Origin: Phytohabitans sp052068095
GTDB lineage: Bacteria; Actinomycetota; Actinomycetes; Mycobacteriales; Micromonosporaceae
Direction: 5' to 3'
DNA: 64,000 bases
Assembly: GCF_052068095.1 (NCBI RefSeq)
Contig: NZ_JBQHDG010000036.1
Location: 1-64,000, forward strand
Part shown: positions 29,235-37,301 of the stretch, in pieces
Layout of the letters: each line of letters opens with the position of its first letter
How positions within the stretch are numbered: the stretch's first letter is position 1
Translations under genes and position numbers: made by a program
The notes under the pieces: model-generated
Seen by the model: only the letters and a program-made list of their open reading frames with translations
The model's database searches: none
What the model was told of the DNA's origin: nothing

Positions 29235-29850
29235 GATTCGGGCTACCGCGACGGCCGCGGTGGTCTGGACCCAATGCCACTTACCGCAAGTCGACCATGG
29301 TCTGGTCCGCCGCTCCCGCGGCTCATCCTCGCGTTCGGTCGCGGCATGTTTCCGAACAGCCGGCGGGCGATCCCAAACAGGGCTTCGTCGCCCTGAGTAA
29401 CCGCTGCCGCCTTGTACGCGGCCCAAATTCGAGATCTTGGAGACTTAGGGCGCCATATCAGCCCTAACTCTCCTAGATCCGGAAGTTTCTTACCTGAGCC
29501 TGCTGAGGCCGCGTCACAGACGGTGGCCGGCGAAGCCGGCCCACCCTGTGCGGGCGGGAAATCTATGCTCTTGCCGGTCCTGTCATCCGCGCGCTTCGGA
29601 ATGTCCAGGTCAGGTGAGTGGCATCGGGTCCGGACCGCTGCTCCCCCGGCCTTGCCCTCCGCCGTTGTCACGCGGTGCCCCCCGCCTTCGCCTGTGGCCG
29701 CGGCTACCGCGCGGCAAAGGCGCGGGACCTGGGGCGCGGTCGCCGCCGGCGGCACACACGCTGGCTGAGCCCGACGCGCGACCAACAGCGGACGGGTGAG
29801 GCCGCGGGAGCAACGGCATGGACCACCGCGGACATCGCGGTAGCTCAATG
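29235..29850. repeat. Dispersed repeat copy R5, full length (about 616 bp) with terminal inverted repeats
   Basis: Left end GGCTACCGCGACGGCCGCGG (from 29241) and right end CACCGCGGACATCGCGGTAG (29824-29843) are inverted. Module A lies inverted at 29235-29429, the palindrome at 29430-29481, module C at 29483-29560, then a diverged right arm ending in a forward A end (29778-29850). No gene is supported inside. It fills the space between the DUF349 gene and the TetR gene. Confidence 0.82.
29430..29481. repeat. Central palindrome of R5
   Basis: CGAGATCTTGGAGACTTAGGG is followed after a short spacer by its near inverse CCCTAACTCTCCTAGATC. Equivalent palindromes occur at 19942-19995, 36761-36812 and 46825-46876. 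Confidence 0.75.
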
Positions 29851-29895
29851 TTTCGTGATCGTGGGTCTGGATCGGGGCCGACGGCGACGCTCTCG

Positions 29896-30513
29896 CTAGG
29901 CGTGCTGGTTTACCGGGACGCGCTGGCTGCCGACGGGTGGCGGCGCGTCCGGCGGCGGCTCGCGGTCCATGCCCAGCACGCCCATGGCGCAGTCGAGCAG
30001 CGTCTGCCGGAGCAGGACCGGCGAGACCTCGGCGACCGTGACCACCGATGACACGGCGCCGCCGAGCACCTCGGACGCGGCGATCGCCCTGATCCGGTCG
30101 ACGTCGGTCGGGTGCGGGCCGGCCAGCCAGGTGTGCAGCTGGCTGGCCACCTGCATCATCTCCTGGAGGATCGGCTTGACCGAGGCGAGCGCCGGGGTGT
30201 CTCGCATGACGATCCCGCACGCGGCGCGGTGGCGGATCATCGTGTCGATCATGCGGCCGAGGGCCACGCGCACAGTCGACGGGCCGTAGGGCTCGCGCTC
30301 GGCGGCCTCGACCTCGTGGCGCCACTCGTCGACCAGCGGCTGGATGAGCGCCAGCAGCAGCGCCTGCTTCGAGGGGTAGTGGTAGTAGAGCGAGGCCTTG
30401 GTCATGCCGACCCGCTCGGCGATCTCGCGGAGGCTGGTCCGCTCGTAGCCCTGGGAGGCGAAAAGCTCCATCGCCACGGCACGGATCCGGGCCTTGGTGT
30501 CGTCAGCGACCAC
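29896..30513 (-). CDS. TetR-family transcriptional regulator
   Basis: 205 residues from GTG 30513, which has AGGAGG ten bases upstream. The N-terminal helix-turn-helix is AVAMELFASQGYERTSLREI followed by AERVGMTKASLYYHYPSKQA; the ligand-binding C-terminal domain is of ordinary length with a Pro-rich end. It is divergent from an MMPL transporter, and a 17-bp inverted repeat (30664-30701) lies between them, so it most probably represses the transporter gene and responds to a transported lipid or drug-like molecule. Confidence 0.92.
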   Translation of the reverse strand: MVADDTKARIRAVAMELFASQGYERTSLREIAERVGMTKASLYYHYPSKQALLLALIQPLVDEWRHEVEAAEREPYGPSTVRVALGRMIDTMIRHRAACGIVMRDTPALASVKPILQEMMQVASQLHTWLAGPHPTDVDRIRAIAASEVLGGAVSSVVTVAEVSPVLLRQTLLDCAMGVLGMDREPPPDAPPPVGSQRVPVNQHA

Positions 30514-30663
30514 GGGTCGTGCACCTCCTAGACGCGCGCCGATCGTACCCAGCAACAGGCGCGTTACGCACTCTCAGCAGTCTCTCAGCGCGCCTCCCGC
30601 ATCATCTTGATGCGAGCTTGGTCATACGCGCGAAAAGTCCTTGCTCTACGCTCAGATCTTATC

Positions 30664-30701
30664 TACCGTGCGGCAGGTAGACATCTACTTGCCGGACGGT
30701 A
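30664..30701. promoter_or_regulatory. TetR operator between the TetR and MMPL genes
   Basis: Inverted repeat with 17-base arms, TACCGTGCGGCAGGTAG (30664-30680) and CTACTTGCCGGACGGTA (30685-30701), two mismatches and a 4-base spacer (ACAT). It ends 29 bases before the MMPL ATG, a position suited to blocking its promoter. TACCG/CGGTA half-sites are typical of this regulator class. Confidence 0.82.
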
Positions 30702-30730
30702 AGGACCGAACGGCTGACTGAGGGGGAGTC

Positions 30731-32902
30731 ATGTTCGAACGGTTGGGACGCTTCGTCGTCTACAACCCGTGGAAGGTCATCCTCGCGTGGGTGATCGCGG
30801 CGGTGGGTGTCGTCGTGTTCGCGCCGACGCTGGCCGACGTGACCACGAGTGACCAGGCAAACTTCCTGCCCAACAGCTATGAGTCGGTCAAGGCTCAGGA
30901 GCTGGCGGAGGAGAAGTTCGCGCAGTCCAATGACTCCACGGCCACCGTGGTCGTACGCCGCACCGACAACCAGCCGCTGACCGAGGCCGACCAGGCCAAG
31001 GTCGGCGAGCTGGCGACCGCGGTGCAGTCGGCCGACATCGAGAAGGTCACCGGCGTGGTAACCGGCCCCGAGGCGGTCTCCCCCAACAAACAGGTCCAGC
31101 TGATCAGCATCGGCATCCAGGGGCTGGCCGACGACCAGAAGGTGCTCGACTCCGTGCAGCGCATCCGCGACACGGTCAAGCCGATGGTGGCCGGCAGCCC
31201 GCTCACGCTCGCGGTGACCGGCGACGTGGCCATGCAGCTGGACAACCAGGACGCGTTCGAAAACGCGCTGACGATCGTCGGCATCGCCACGATCGTGCTC
31301 ATCATCGTGCTGCTGCTGGTGATCTACCGAAGCCCGGTCGCCGCGCTGCTGCCGATCGTCACGGTCAGCATCGTGAGCGCCATCTCCCCCGGACTGATCG
31401 CGCTCGTCGCCAAGGCCACCGACCTCCAGGTCGACCAGTCACTACAGATCATCCTGACGATCGTGCTGTTCGGCGTCGGCACCGACTACATCCTGTTCCT
31501 CCTATTCCGCTACCGCGAGCGGCTGCGCGCCGGCGACGACAAGAAGGACGCGCTGGTCAGCGCCGTGGCGCGGGTCGGCGAGGTCATCGCCTCGGCGGCG
31601 GCCGCGATCATCATCGCGTTCATGGCGCTGCTGCTGGCCATCTTCGGCGCGTTCCGCAGCCTCGGGCCGGGCCTCTCCATCGCCGTCGCGGTGATGGCGC
31701 TGGCGTCGGTGACGCTGGTGCCGGCGGTGGTGTCGCTGCTCGGGCCGCGCGTCTTCTGGCCGTCCAAGGCGTGGCAGAAGACGCCACGGGGCAGCGTCTT
31801 CCGGGGCATCGGCAGGTTCGTCGGCCGCCGGCCGGCCGTGGTGGCGGTCGTCTCCGGCCTCTTCATGGTGGCCCTCGCGCTCGGCTCGCTCGGCATGGCC
31901 ACCGACTACGACCAGACCGCCCAGCTGCCCGAGGACACCGAGTCGTCGCAGGGCTTCCGCGACCTCCAGACCGGCTTCCCAGCGGGCGCGCTCAACCCCA
32001 CGACGGTGTACCTGCGCGCCGACGGCGGTGGGCGGCTCGACCCGGCGACGCTCGAGCAGTACGCGAACAAGCTCAAGGAGGTGCCCGGCGTCGGCGGCAT
32101 CATGCCCGCTCCGGGTGGCGCGAGCGCCGCGGTGAGCCAGGACGGGACGGCGGCGCAGATCAACCTGCTGCTCGCCACCAGCCCGTACTCCACCGAGGCG
32201 CTCGACCTCGCCGGCGACCGCCTGCGCGACGTGGCACACGCCGACGTTCCATCCGGCGCCACCGCGTACGTGGGCGGCGCGAGCTCGATCTTCGCGGACA
32301 TCCGGGACGCCAACACCCGCGACCTGTGGGTCATCTTCCCGGTCGCGGGCGCGCTGATCGCGATCATCCTGGCCCTGCTGCTGCGCGCGCTGGTCGCACC
32401 GATCTACCTGATGCTGGCCGTGGTGCTCGGCTTCTTCAGCACGCTCGGCGCGACGGTGCTCGTCTTCCAGGGCATCGGCAGCCGGCCCGGCCTGTCGTTC
32501 ATGCTGCCCACGATCCTGTACCTCTTCGTGGTAGCCATCGGCACCGACTACAACATCCTGATGATCGCGCGACTCCGCGAGGAGGCGAGACTCGGCAACG
32601 ACCCGCGCACCTCCGCCGACCTCGCCGTCGAGCACGGCGGCCCCTCGGTCGCCTCGGCGGGACTCATCTTGGCCGGCACGTTCGCCTCGATGATGCTGGC
32701 GGGCATCGCGTTCCTGAGCGAGATGGGCTTCGCGGTCTCGATCGGCATCGCGATCTCCGCGTTCGTCATGTCGATGTTCCTGGTGCCGAGCGTGACCGCG
32801 CTGCTGGGCCACGCCGCCTGGTGGCCCGGCCACGGCGACGCGCCCGGCGGGCACGGCCAGCCGACGACCGAGCGCGAGCCGGTGACGGCCGGCACGCACT
32901 AG
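30731..32902 (+). CDS. MMPL-family RND transporter
   Basis: 723 residues. Two MMPL halves, each with a periplasmic-type loop and a helix bundle: first helix VILAWVIAAVGVVVFAPTLA, first bundle from FENALTIVGIATIVLIIVLL with VGTDYILFLLFRYRERLRAG (proton-relay Asp-Tyr pair), second bundle with GTDYNILMIARLREEARLG. Such proteins export lipids, siderophores or drugs using proton motive force. It starts at ATG 30731 with GAGGGGGAG upstream, and it is preceded by an apparent TetR operator. The C-terminal tail is short and His/Gly-rich. Single-gene unit closed by a perfect hairpin. Confidence 0.93.
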   Translation: MFERLGRFVVYNPWKVILAWVIAAVGVVVFAPTLADVTTSDQANFLPNSYESVKAQELAEEKFAQSNDSTATVVVRRTDNQPLTEADQAKVGELATAVQSADIEKVTGVVTGPEAVSPNKQVQLISIGIQGLADDQKVLDSVQRIRDTVKPMVAGSPLTLAVTGDVAMQLDNQDAFENALTIVGIATIVLIIVLLLVIYRSPVAALLPIVTVSIVSAISPGLIALVAKATDLQVDQSLQIILTIVLFGVGTDYILFLLFRYRERLRAGDDKKDALVSAVARVGEVIASAAAAIIIAFMALLLAIFGAFRSLGPGLSIAVAVMALASVTLVPAVVSLLGPRVFWPSKAWQKTPRGSVFRGIGRFVGRRPAVVAVVSGLFMVALALGSLGMATDYDQTAQLPEDTESSQGFRDLQTGFPAGALNPTTVYLRADGGGRLDPATLEQYANKLKEVPGVGGIMPAPGGASAAVSQDGTAAQINLLLATSPYSTEALDLAGDRLRDVAHADVPSGATAYVGGASSIFADIRDANTRDLWVIFPVAGALIAIILALLLRALVAPIYLMLAVVLGFFSTLGATVLVFQGIGSRPGLSFMLPTILYLFVVAIGTDYNILMIARLREEARLGNDPRTSADLAVEHGGPSVASAGLILAGTFASMMLAGIAFLSEMGFAVSIGIAISAFVMSMFLVPSVTALLGHAAWWPGHGDAPGGHGQPTTEREPVTAGTH

Positions 32903-32919
32903 CTGTTCCTCCTCCCAAT

Positions 32920-32958
32920 GGTGAGGGCTCCCCGACGGCGGGTCGGGGAGCCCTCACC
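32920..32958. terminator. Terminator after the MMPL gene
   Basis: Perfect 17-bp stem, GGTGAGGGCTCCCCGAC (32920-32936) paired with 32942-32958, and a 5-base loop (GGCGG), 18 bases after the stop codon. Confidence 0.9.
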
Positions 32959-32984
32959 GCTTTCGTTTCCGCCGGCAGACCTAG

Positions 32985-33114
32985 GCAGACCCAGGTCCCG
33001 GGTCCGCGTCAGCGCATGCCGCGAAGCAAGACCAGTGCGCGTGACCAACAGCGGACGGGTGAGGCCGCGGGAGCGACGGTCTGGACCACGGCGGACGTCG
33101 CGGTAGCCCAAATC
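32985..33114 (+). repeat. Dispersed repeat copy R6 (solo A end with B remnant)
   Basis: A short remnant with GGTCCGCGTCAGCGCATGC (about 33001) recalls module B; 33042-33114 is a solo A end finishing GACGTCGCGGTAGCCCAAATC. The rest of the gap to 33230 holds the leader and presumed promoter of the cellulase gene. Confidence 0.7.
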
Positions 33115-33230
33115 TTGATCTTTGGGCTTGAGGGTTTGACGAGGACATTTACAAGGATCAGAATGGCCGTTGGAGCCAGGGCAACGTTCTTTCCTCGACG
33201 CTGCATTCCTTTGAACGGAGAACCCTGGCA

Positions 33231-34853
33231 ATGTCCCGCAGAGCGCTCGCGAGCGCCCTCGCCGTCGCCACCACCGCCGCCGCTGGTTTTCTGGTCGCCA
33301 TCGCCATGGCGCCGGCCGCGCACGCGGCGGGCACCGGCACCGGATACCTGCGCACCAGCGGCAACAAGATTGTCGACAGCACCGGCGCGACGGTACGCCT
33401 GACCGGCATCAACTGGTTTGGCATGGAGACCGACAACAAGACGTTCCACGGCCTGTGGTCCAACAACCCCTGGCGCAACCAGGTCGACAAGATGGCCAGC
33501 CTGGGCTACAACACCCTGCGCATCCCCTTCTCGAACGACGCCCTCAAGGCCGGCGCGACCGCGACCGGCATCAACGACTTCGTCAACCCGGACCTGGTCG
33601 GCAACACGCCGTTGCAGATCCTCGACAAGGTCATCAACTACGCCGGCACCAAGGGCATGCGGGTGATCCTCGACCGGCACCGCCCGACGGCGGCTGGACA
33701 GTCCGCCCTCTGGTACACCCCCACCGTGTCAGAGGCGACCTGGATCGCCGATTGGCGGATGCTGGCGCAGCGGTACGCGGGCAACACCACCGTCATCGGC
33801 GCCGACCTGCACAACGAGCCGCACGCCGAGGGCACCAACCCCAACGCCACCGGCGCCTGCTGGGGCTGCGGGGTGGAGAGCCGCGACTGGCGCCTCGCCG
33901 CGGAGCGCGCGGGCAACGCGATCCTCGGCGTGCAGCCCAACTGGCTGATCTTCGTCGAAGGCGTGAGCTGCCCCAGCGGCGGCCTGTCGAACGTGTGGGA
34001 CGGCGACCCCAGCAACGACGAGAGCTGTGGCTGGTGGGGCGGCAACCTGTCCAAGGCCGGCGAGTTCCCGGTGCGGCTCAACGTCGCCAACCGGCTCGTC
34101 TACTCGCCGCACGAGTACGCGATCTCGGTCTTCCACCAGGACTGGTTCGACGAGCCCAACTACCCGGCGAACATGCCGGCGCTCTGGGACGGCTTCTGGG
34201 GCTACCTCTACAAGCAGAACGTCGCGCCGATCATGATGGGCGAGTTCGGCAGCACGCTGGCCGACCCGAAGGACAAGGTGTGGCTCCAGGAGCTGATGCG
34301 CTACACCGGCACGGGCGTCGACGGCATGTCGTTCACGTACTGGTCGTGGAACCCGAACTCGGGTGACACCGGCGGCATCGCGCTCGACGACTGGACCAAC
34401 ATCAACACGGAGAAGCAGGCGATCCTCCAGCCGTACCTGATCCCGCCGGTCGGCGGCGGCACGCCCACCAGCCCCACCACGAGCGGGCCCACCGGCGGCA
34501 CCACCACCGGACCACCGCCCACCACCAATGGGCCGCTCGGCTGCCAGGTGACGTACCAGCAGACGAACGCCTGGCAGGGCGGCTTCCAGGGCAACGTGAC
34601 CGTGCGCAACAACAGCGGTAGCGCGGCCAACCCGTGGAGTGTCGCCTGGACCTGGCCGTCCGGGGTGACACTCGGCAGCGGCTGGAACGCCACGGTCACC
34701 CAGAGCGGCACGACCGTTACCGCGGCGGCGCCGACCTGGAGCCCGTCGCTGCCCGCCGGCAGCTCGGTGACGATCGGCTTCACCGCCAACGGCACCGCGA
34801 GTCCGCCGGGGAACGTACGCCTCAACGGCGCCACCTGTACAGCTACGGCATAG
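33231..34853 (+). CDS. Secreted cellulase: GH5 catalytic domain plus C-terminal CBM2
   Basis: 540 residues. A signal peptide ends at about residue 32 (AAHAAG). The GH5 domain (about 34-405) begins GYLRTSGNKIVDSTGATVRL; the acid/base Glu196 is in GADLHNEPHAEG and the nucleophile Glu338 in MMGEFGSTLADP. A Pro/Thr/Gly linker (about 408-437) leads to a family 2 carbohydrate-binding module (about 438-540, CQVTYQQTNAWQGGFQGNV) bounded by cysteines. It should hydrolyse beta-1,4-glucan outside the cell while tethered to cellulose. The adjacent pectate lyase shares the CBM2 family. Start ATG 33231 with CGGAG upstream. Confidence 0.92.
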   Translation: MSRRALASALAVATTAAAGFLVAIAMAPAAHAAGTGTGYLRTSGNKIVDSTGATVRLTGINWFGMETDNKTFHGLWSNNPWRNQVDKMASLGYNTLRIPFSNDALKAGATATGINDFVNPDLVGNTPLQILDKVINYAGTKGMRVILDRHRPTAAGQSALWYTPTVSEATWIADWRMLAQRYAGNTTVIGADLHNEPHAEGTNPNATGACWGCGVESRDWRLAAERAGNAILGVQPNWLIFVEGVSCPSGGLSNVWDGDPSNDESCGWWGGNLSKAGEFPVRLNVANRLVYSPHEYAISVFHQDWFDEPNYPANMPALWDGFWGYLYKQNVAPIMMGEFGSTLADPKDKVWLQELMRYTGTGVDGMSFTYWSWNPNSGDTGGIALDDWTNINTEKQAILQPYLIPPVGGGTPTSPTTSGPTGGTTTGPPPTTNGPLGCQVTYQQTNAWQGGFQGNVTVRNNSGSAANPWSVAWTWPSGVTLGSGWNATVTQSGTTVTAAAPTWSPSLPAGSSVTIGFTANGTASPPGNVRLNGATCTATA

Positions 34854-34860
34854 CGCAACG

Positions 34861-34904
34861 AACCAGGGCGCTACTCATTGACGGTCTTGAGTGGCGCCCT
34901 GGTT
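34861..34904. terminator. Terminator after the cellulase gene
   Basis: A 17-base arm AACCAGGGCGCTACTCA (34861-34877) pairs with 34888-34904 with one mismatch and a 10-base loop. It lies 7 bases after the stop and separates the two carbohydrase genes. Confidence 0.8.
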
Positions 34905-34914
34905 CATGCTTTCA

Positions 34915-34930
34915 TGGGAAAGCGCTTGCC
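34915..34930. promoter_or_regulatory. Candidate LacI-type operator before the pectate lyase gene
   Basis: TGGGAAAGCGCTTGCC contains a palindromic AAGCGCTT core, typical of LacI/GalR-family operators; CebR/CelR sites controlling cellulase genes in actinobacteria have a related AGCGCT core. It is 75 bases upstream of the ATG at 35005. No regulator gene is adjacent. Confidence 0.45.
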
Positions 34931-35004
34931 TCCGGGCTGCGAGCGCAGAGCCGGACATCGTGGGCGAATGGGCAGCGCCCCCACACGAAGCCCAGGAGAC
35001 AACC

Positions 35005-36354
35005 ATGTTCGATACACGGCGCCGCATCGCGCTGTGCACCGCCGCCGCCACGGCCGCCGCGCTCTCCGCGACGGGCGTCGTCATCGCCGCCACCGGAGCC
35101 CAGGCCGCGGCCGGGTGCCGGGTCGGCTACACCGTCAGCAACCAGTGGCAGGGCGGCTTCGGCGCCAACGTCACCGTCACCAACCTCGGCGACCCGATCA
35201 CCAGCTGGACGCTCACCTGGTCGTACTCCGCCGGCCAGACCGTCACCCAGGCGTGGAACGCCACCGTGACGCAGAGCGGCAGCCAGGTGACCGCCCAGAA
35301 CGCCAGCTACAACGGCAGCCTCGCCACCAACGCGAGCACCTCGTTCGGCTTCAACGGGTCGTGGAACAACAGCACCAACCCGGCGCCGACAAGCTTCGCG
35401 GTCAACGGCACCGCCTGCACCGGCAGCGCCACCCCGACCACGCCGGGCACCTCTCCCACCACCGGCACCCCGCCGACCCAACCGCCCGGTGGCAGCGGCG
35501 CCGGGCTGGTCGGCTGGGCCACCCAGAACGGCGGCACCACCGGCGGCGGCAACGCGGCCACCACGACCGTCACCTCGGCCTCCGCGCTGACCAGCGCGCT
35601 CGGGTCGACCAGCGCCTCGGTCATCCGGGTCTCCGGCACGATCTCGTGCTCGGGCATGCTGCGGGTCCGTTCCAACAAAACCATCATCGGGAACGCGGGC
35701 GCGACGATCGCCGGCTGTGGCTTCAACGTCAACGGCGACCGCAACGTCATCATCCGCAACCTGACCTTCCGCGGCTGGGACGACGACGCGATCAACATCC
35801 AGGAGTCGGCCACCAACATCTGGATCGACCACAACAGCTTCACCGCCGGGTACGACGGCGCGGTCGACATCAAGCGCGGCTCCGACTTCGTGACCGTGTC
35901 GTGGAACCGCGTCTTCGGCCACGACAAGTCGATGCTGCTCGGGCACAGCGACGACAACGCCAGCCAGGACGTGGGGCACCTGCGCGTCACGTACCACCAC
36001 AACTGGTTCGACGGCAGCAACCAGCGGCACCCGCGCGTGCGCTTCGGCAACCCGGTGCACGTGTACAACAACTTCTACAGCAACGTCGGCGGCTACGGCG
36101 TGGCGTCCACCGAGGGCGCGGGCGTGCTCGTGGAGGGCAACTACTTCGAGAACACCGACGACCCGTTCCACCTCGGTGAGGGCGACTCGGGTCCGGGATC
36201 GCTCGTGGCCCGCAACAACCACTTCGTCAACTCGGGCTCGGGCCAGACCGGCGGCAGCGTGGCCGGCATCCCGTACGCGTACTCGATGGACTCCGCCAGC
36301 GCGGTCAAGAACCTGGTCTCCCAGGGCGCCGGCGCCGGCCGGATCAGCATCTAG
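35005..36354 (+). CDS. Secreted pectate lyase: N-terminal CBM2 plus PL1 catalytic domain
   Basis: 449 residues from ATG 35005 (CAGGAGA upstream). The signal peptide ends near AQAAAG. A family 2 carbohydrate-binding module follows (about 37-140, CRVGYTVSNQWQGGFGANVT), then a Thr/Pro linker and a polysaccharide lyase family 1 beta-helix (about 166-449). Landmarks: WIDHNSFTAGYDGAVDIKRG (calcium-binding Asp), DFVTVSWNRVFGHDKSMLLG and RVTYHHNWFDGSNQRHPRVR with the catalytic arginine region. It should cleave polygalacturonate by beta-elimination. In contrast to the cellulase the CBM2 is at the N-terminus. Confidence 0.92.
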   Translation: MFDTRRRIALCTAAATAAALSATGVVIAATGAQAAAGCRVGYTVSNQWQGGFGANVTVTNLGDPITSWTLTWSYSAGQTVTQAWNATVTQSGSQVTAQNASYNGSLATNASTSFGFNGSWNNSTNPAPTSFAVNGTACTGSATPTTPGTSPTTGTPPTQPPGGSGAGLVGWATQNGGTTGGGNAATTTVTSASALTSALGSTSASVIRVSGTISCSGMLRVRSNKTIIGNAGATIAGCGFNVNGDRNVIIRNLTFRGWDDDAINIQESATNIWIDHNSFTAGYDGAVDIKRGSDFVTVSWNRVFGHDKSMLLGHSDDNASQDVGHLRVTYHHNWFDGSNQRHPRVRFGNPVHVYNNFYSNVGGYGVASTEGAGVLVEGNYFENTDDPFHLGEGDSGPGSLVARNNHFVNSGSGQTGGSVAGIPYAYSMDSASAVKNLVSQGAGAGRISI

Positions 36355-36410
36355 AGATCTTCGGGGTCGGGGTGGCTTCGGCCAGCCCGGCCCCGAAACC
36401 CATTTGACCA

Positions 36411-37023
36411 AAGAGATTTGGGCTACCGCGATGTCCGTCGTGGTCCGGACCGCTGCTCCCGCGGCCTCACCCGTCCGCCGTTGGTCGCGCTCACCCCCGC
36501 GCGCCACCGGCGGGGGGAGATCTGAAGAGCTTTCGGAGTCGGGTTACGCGCGTGGCGGCGCTCCGGCAGATTTCCCCCGGTCCGCGTCAGCTGGAGACCG
36601 TACGCTCCCGCGGGGACCGCTCCCGGCCGGCGGCTCGCGGGGCGAGCCGAAATCCCCGGCCGTCCACTGCCAGGTCCGCGAGACAAGCCCCGAAGGGAGT
36701 CTTCGCGGGGCCTACCTCCGCCATCCTGACGCAGCGTCACCAGCCCAGGGATCGGGACTTCGAGATCTAGGAGAGTTGGGGTGGAAATAGCGCCCTAACT
36801 CTCCGAGATCTGGAATCTCGCGCCGCTCACACCGCCGCGGCGGTTACCCGCGGCGACGAAACCGCTGTTGCTTTCCCAGAGCGCCGATCCGGGAGCAGGC
36901 ATTTGTGGACAAACAGCGACCGTCGCGGCGGCCCGACGGGGTGAGCGCGACCAGCGGCGGACGGGTGAGGCCGCGGGAGCAGCGGTCTGGACCACGACGG
37001 ACATCGCGGTAGCTCAAATCTTT
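36411..37023. repeat. Dispersed repeat copy R7, best full-length copy (613 bp)
   Basis: Left end 36411-36498 and right end 36938-37023 are inverted copies of each other over about 85 bases with only a few mismatches (left GGGCTACCGCGATGTCCGTC; right GACGGACATCGCGGTAGCTC). Between them are module B (about 36560-36741), the palindrome (36761-36812) and the inner part of module A. No open frame with coding character. It separates the pectate lyase gene from miaB. Confidence 0.88.
36761..36812. repeat. Central palindrome of R7
   Basis: CGAGATCTAGGAGAGTT and the inverse AACTCTCCGAGATCT flank a 20-base spacer (GGGGTGGAAATAGCGCCCT) that is itself partly complementary. Confidence 0.8.
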
Positions 37024-37229
37024 GTCCTAAAAGGAACTTAGCGGCCCGGTTACCTCGACTCCGAAAAGGCTCTAGTGTCGCGTTCCGGAGGTCATTTGAC
37101 GGTCGGCTATGCGGCGGGCCTCCGCGGGTGGCGGCGGGCCGAATGCGGGTGGCCACTCCAGGGAAGCAGAGCAAACGCATCCCGCGCGCACCTACCCAGC
37201 CGGAGCCGTCAGGCCCGGCGCAGCCGCCG

Positions 37230-37300
37230 GGGTAAGCACGACCAGCGGCGGACGGGCAAGGCCGCGGGAGCAACGGCGGCGACCGTGGCCGCGAAAGGTT
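37230..37300 (+). repeat. Dispersed repeat copy R10 (degenerate A end)
   Basis: ACGACCAGCGGCGGACGGGC (from about 37238) and GCCGCGGGAGCAACGGC match module A, but the final GCGGTAGCTC end is lost. It immediately precedes the miaB stop on the other strand. Confidence 0.6.
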
Positions 37301-37301
37301 T

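Noticed and set aside
29243..30325. Open frame across repeat R5 and part of the TetR gene
   Set aside because: It runs antisense to repeat modules and off-frame through tetR, with no recognisable protein features.
36411..37023. Dispersed repeats as integron attC sites or prophage attachment sites
   Set aside because: The copies are long, modular and not followed by single promoterless cassettes; there is no integrase gene in the window.
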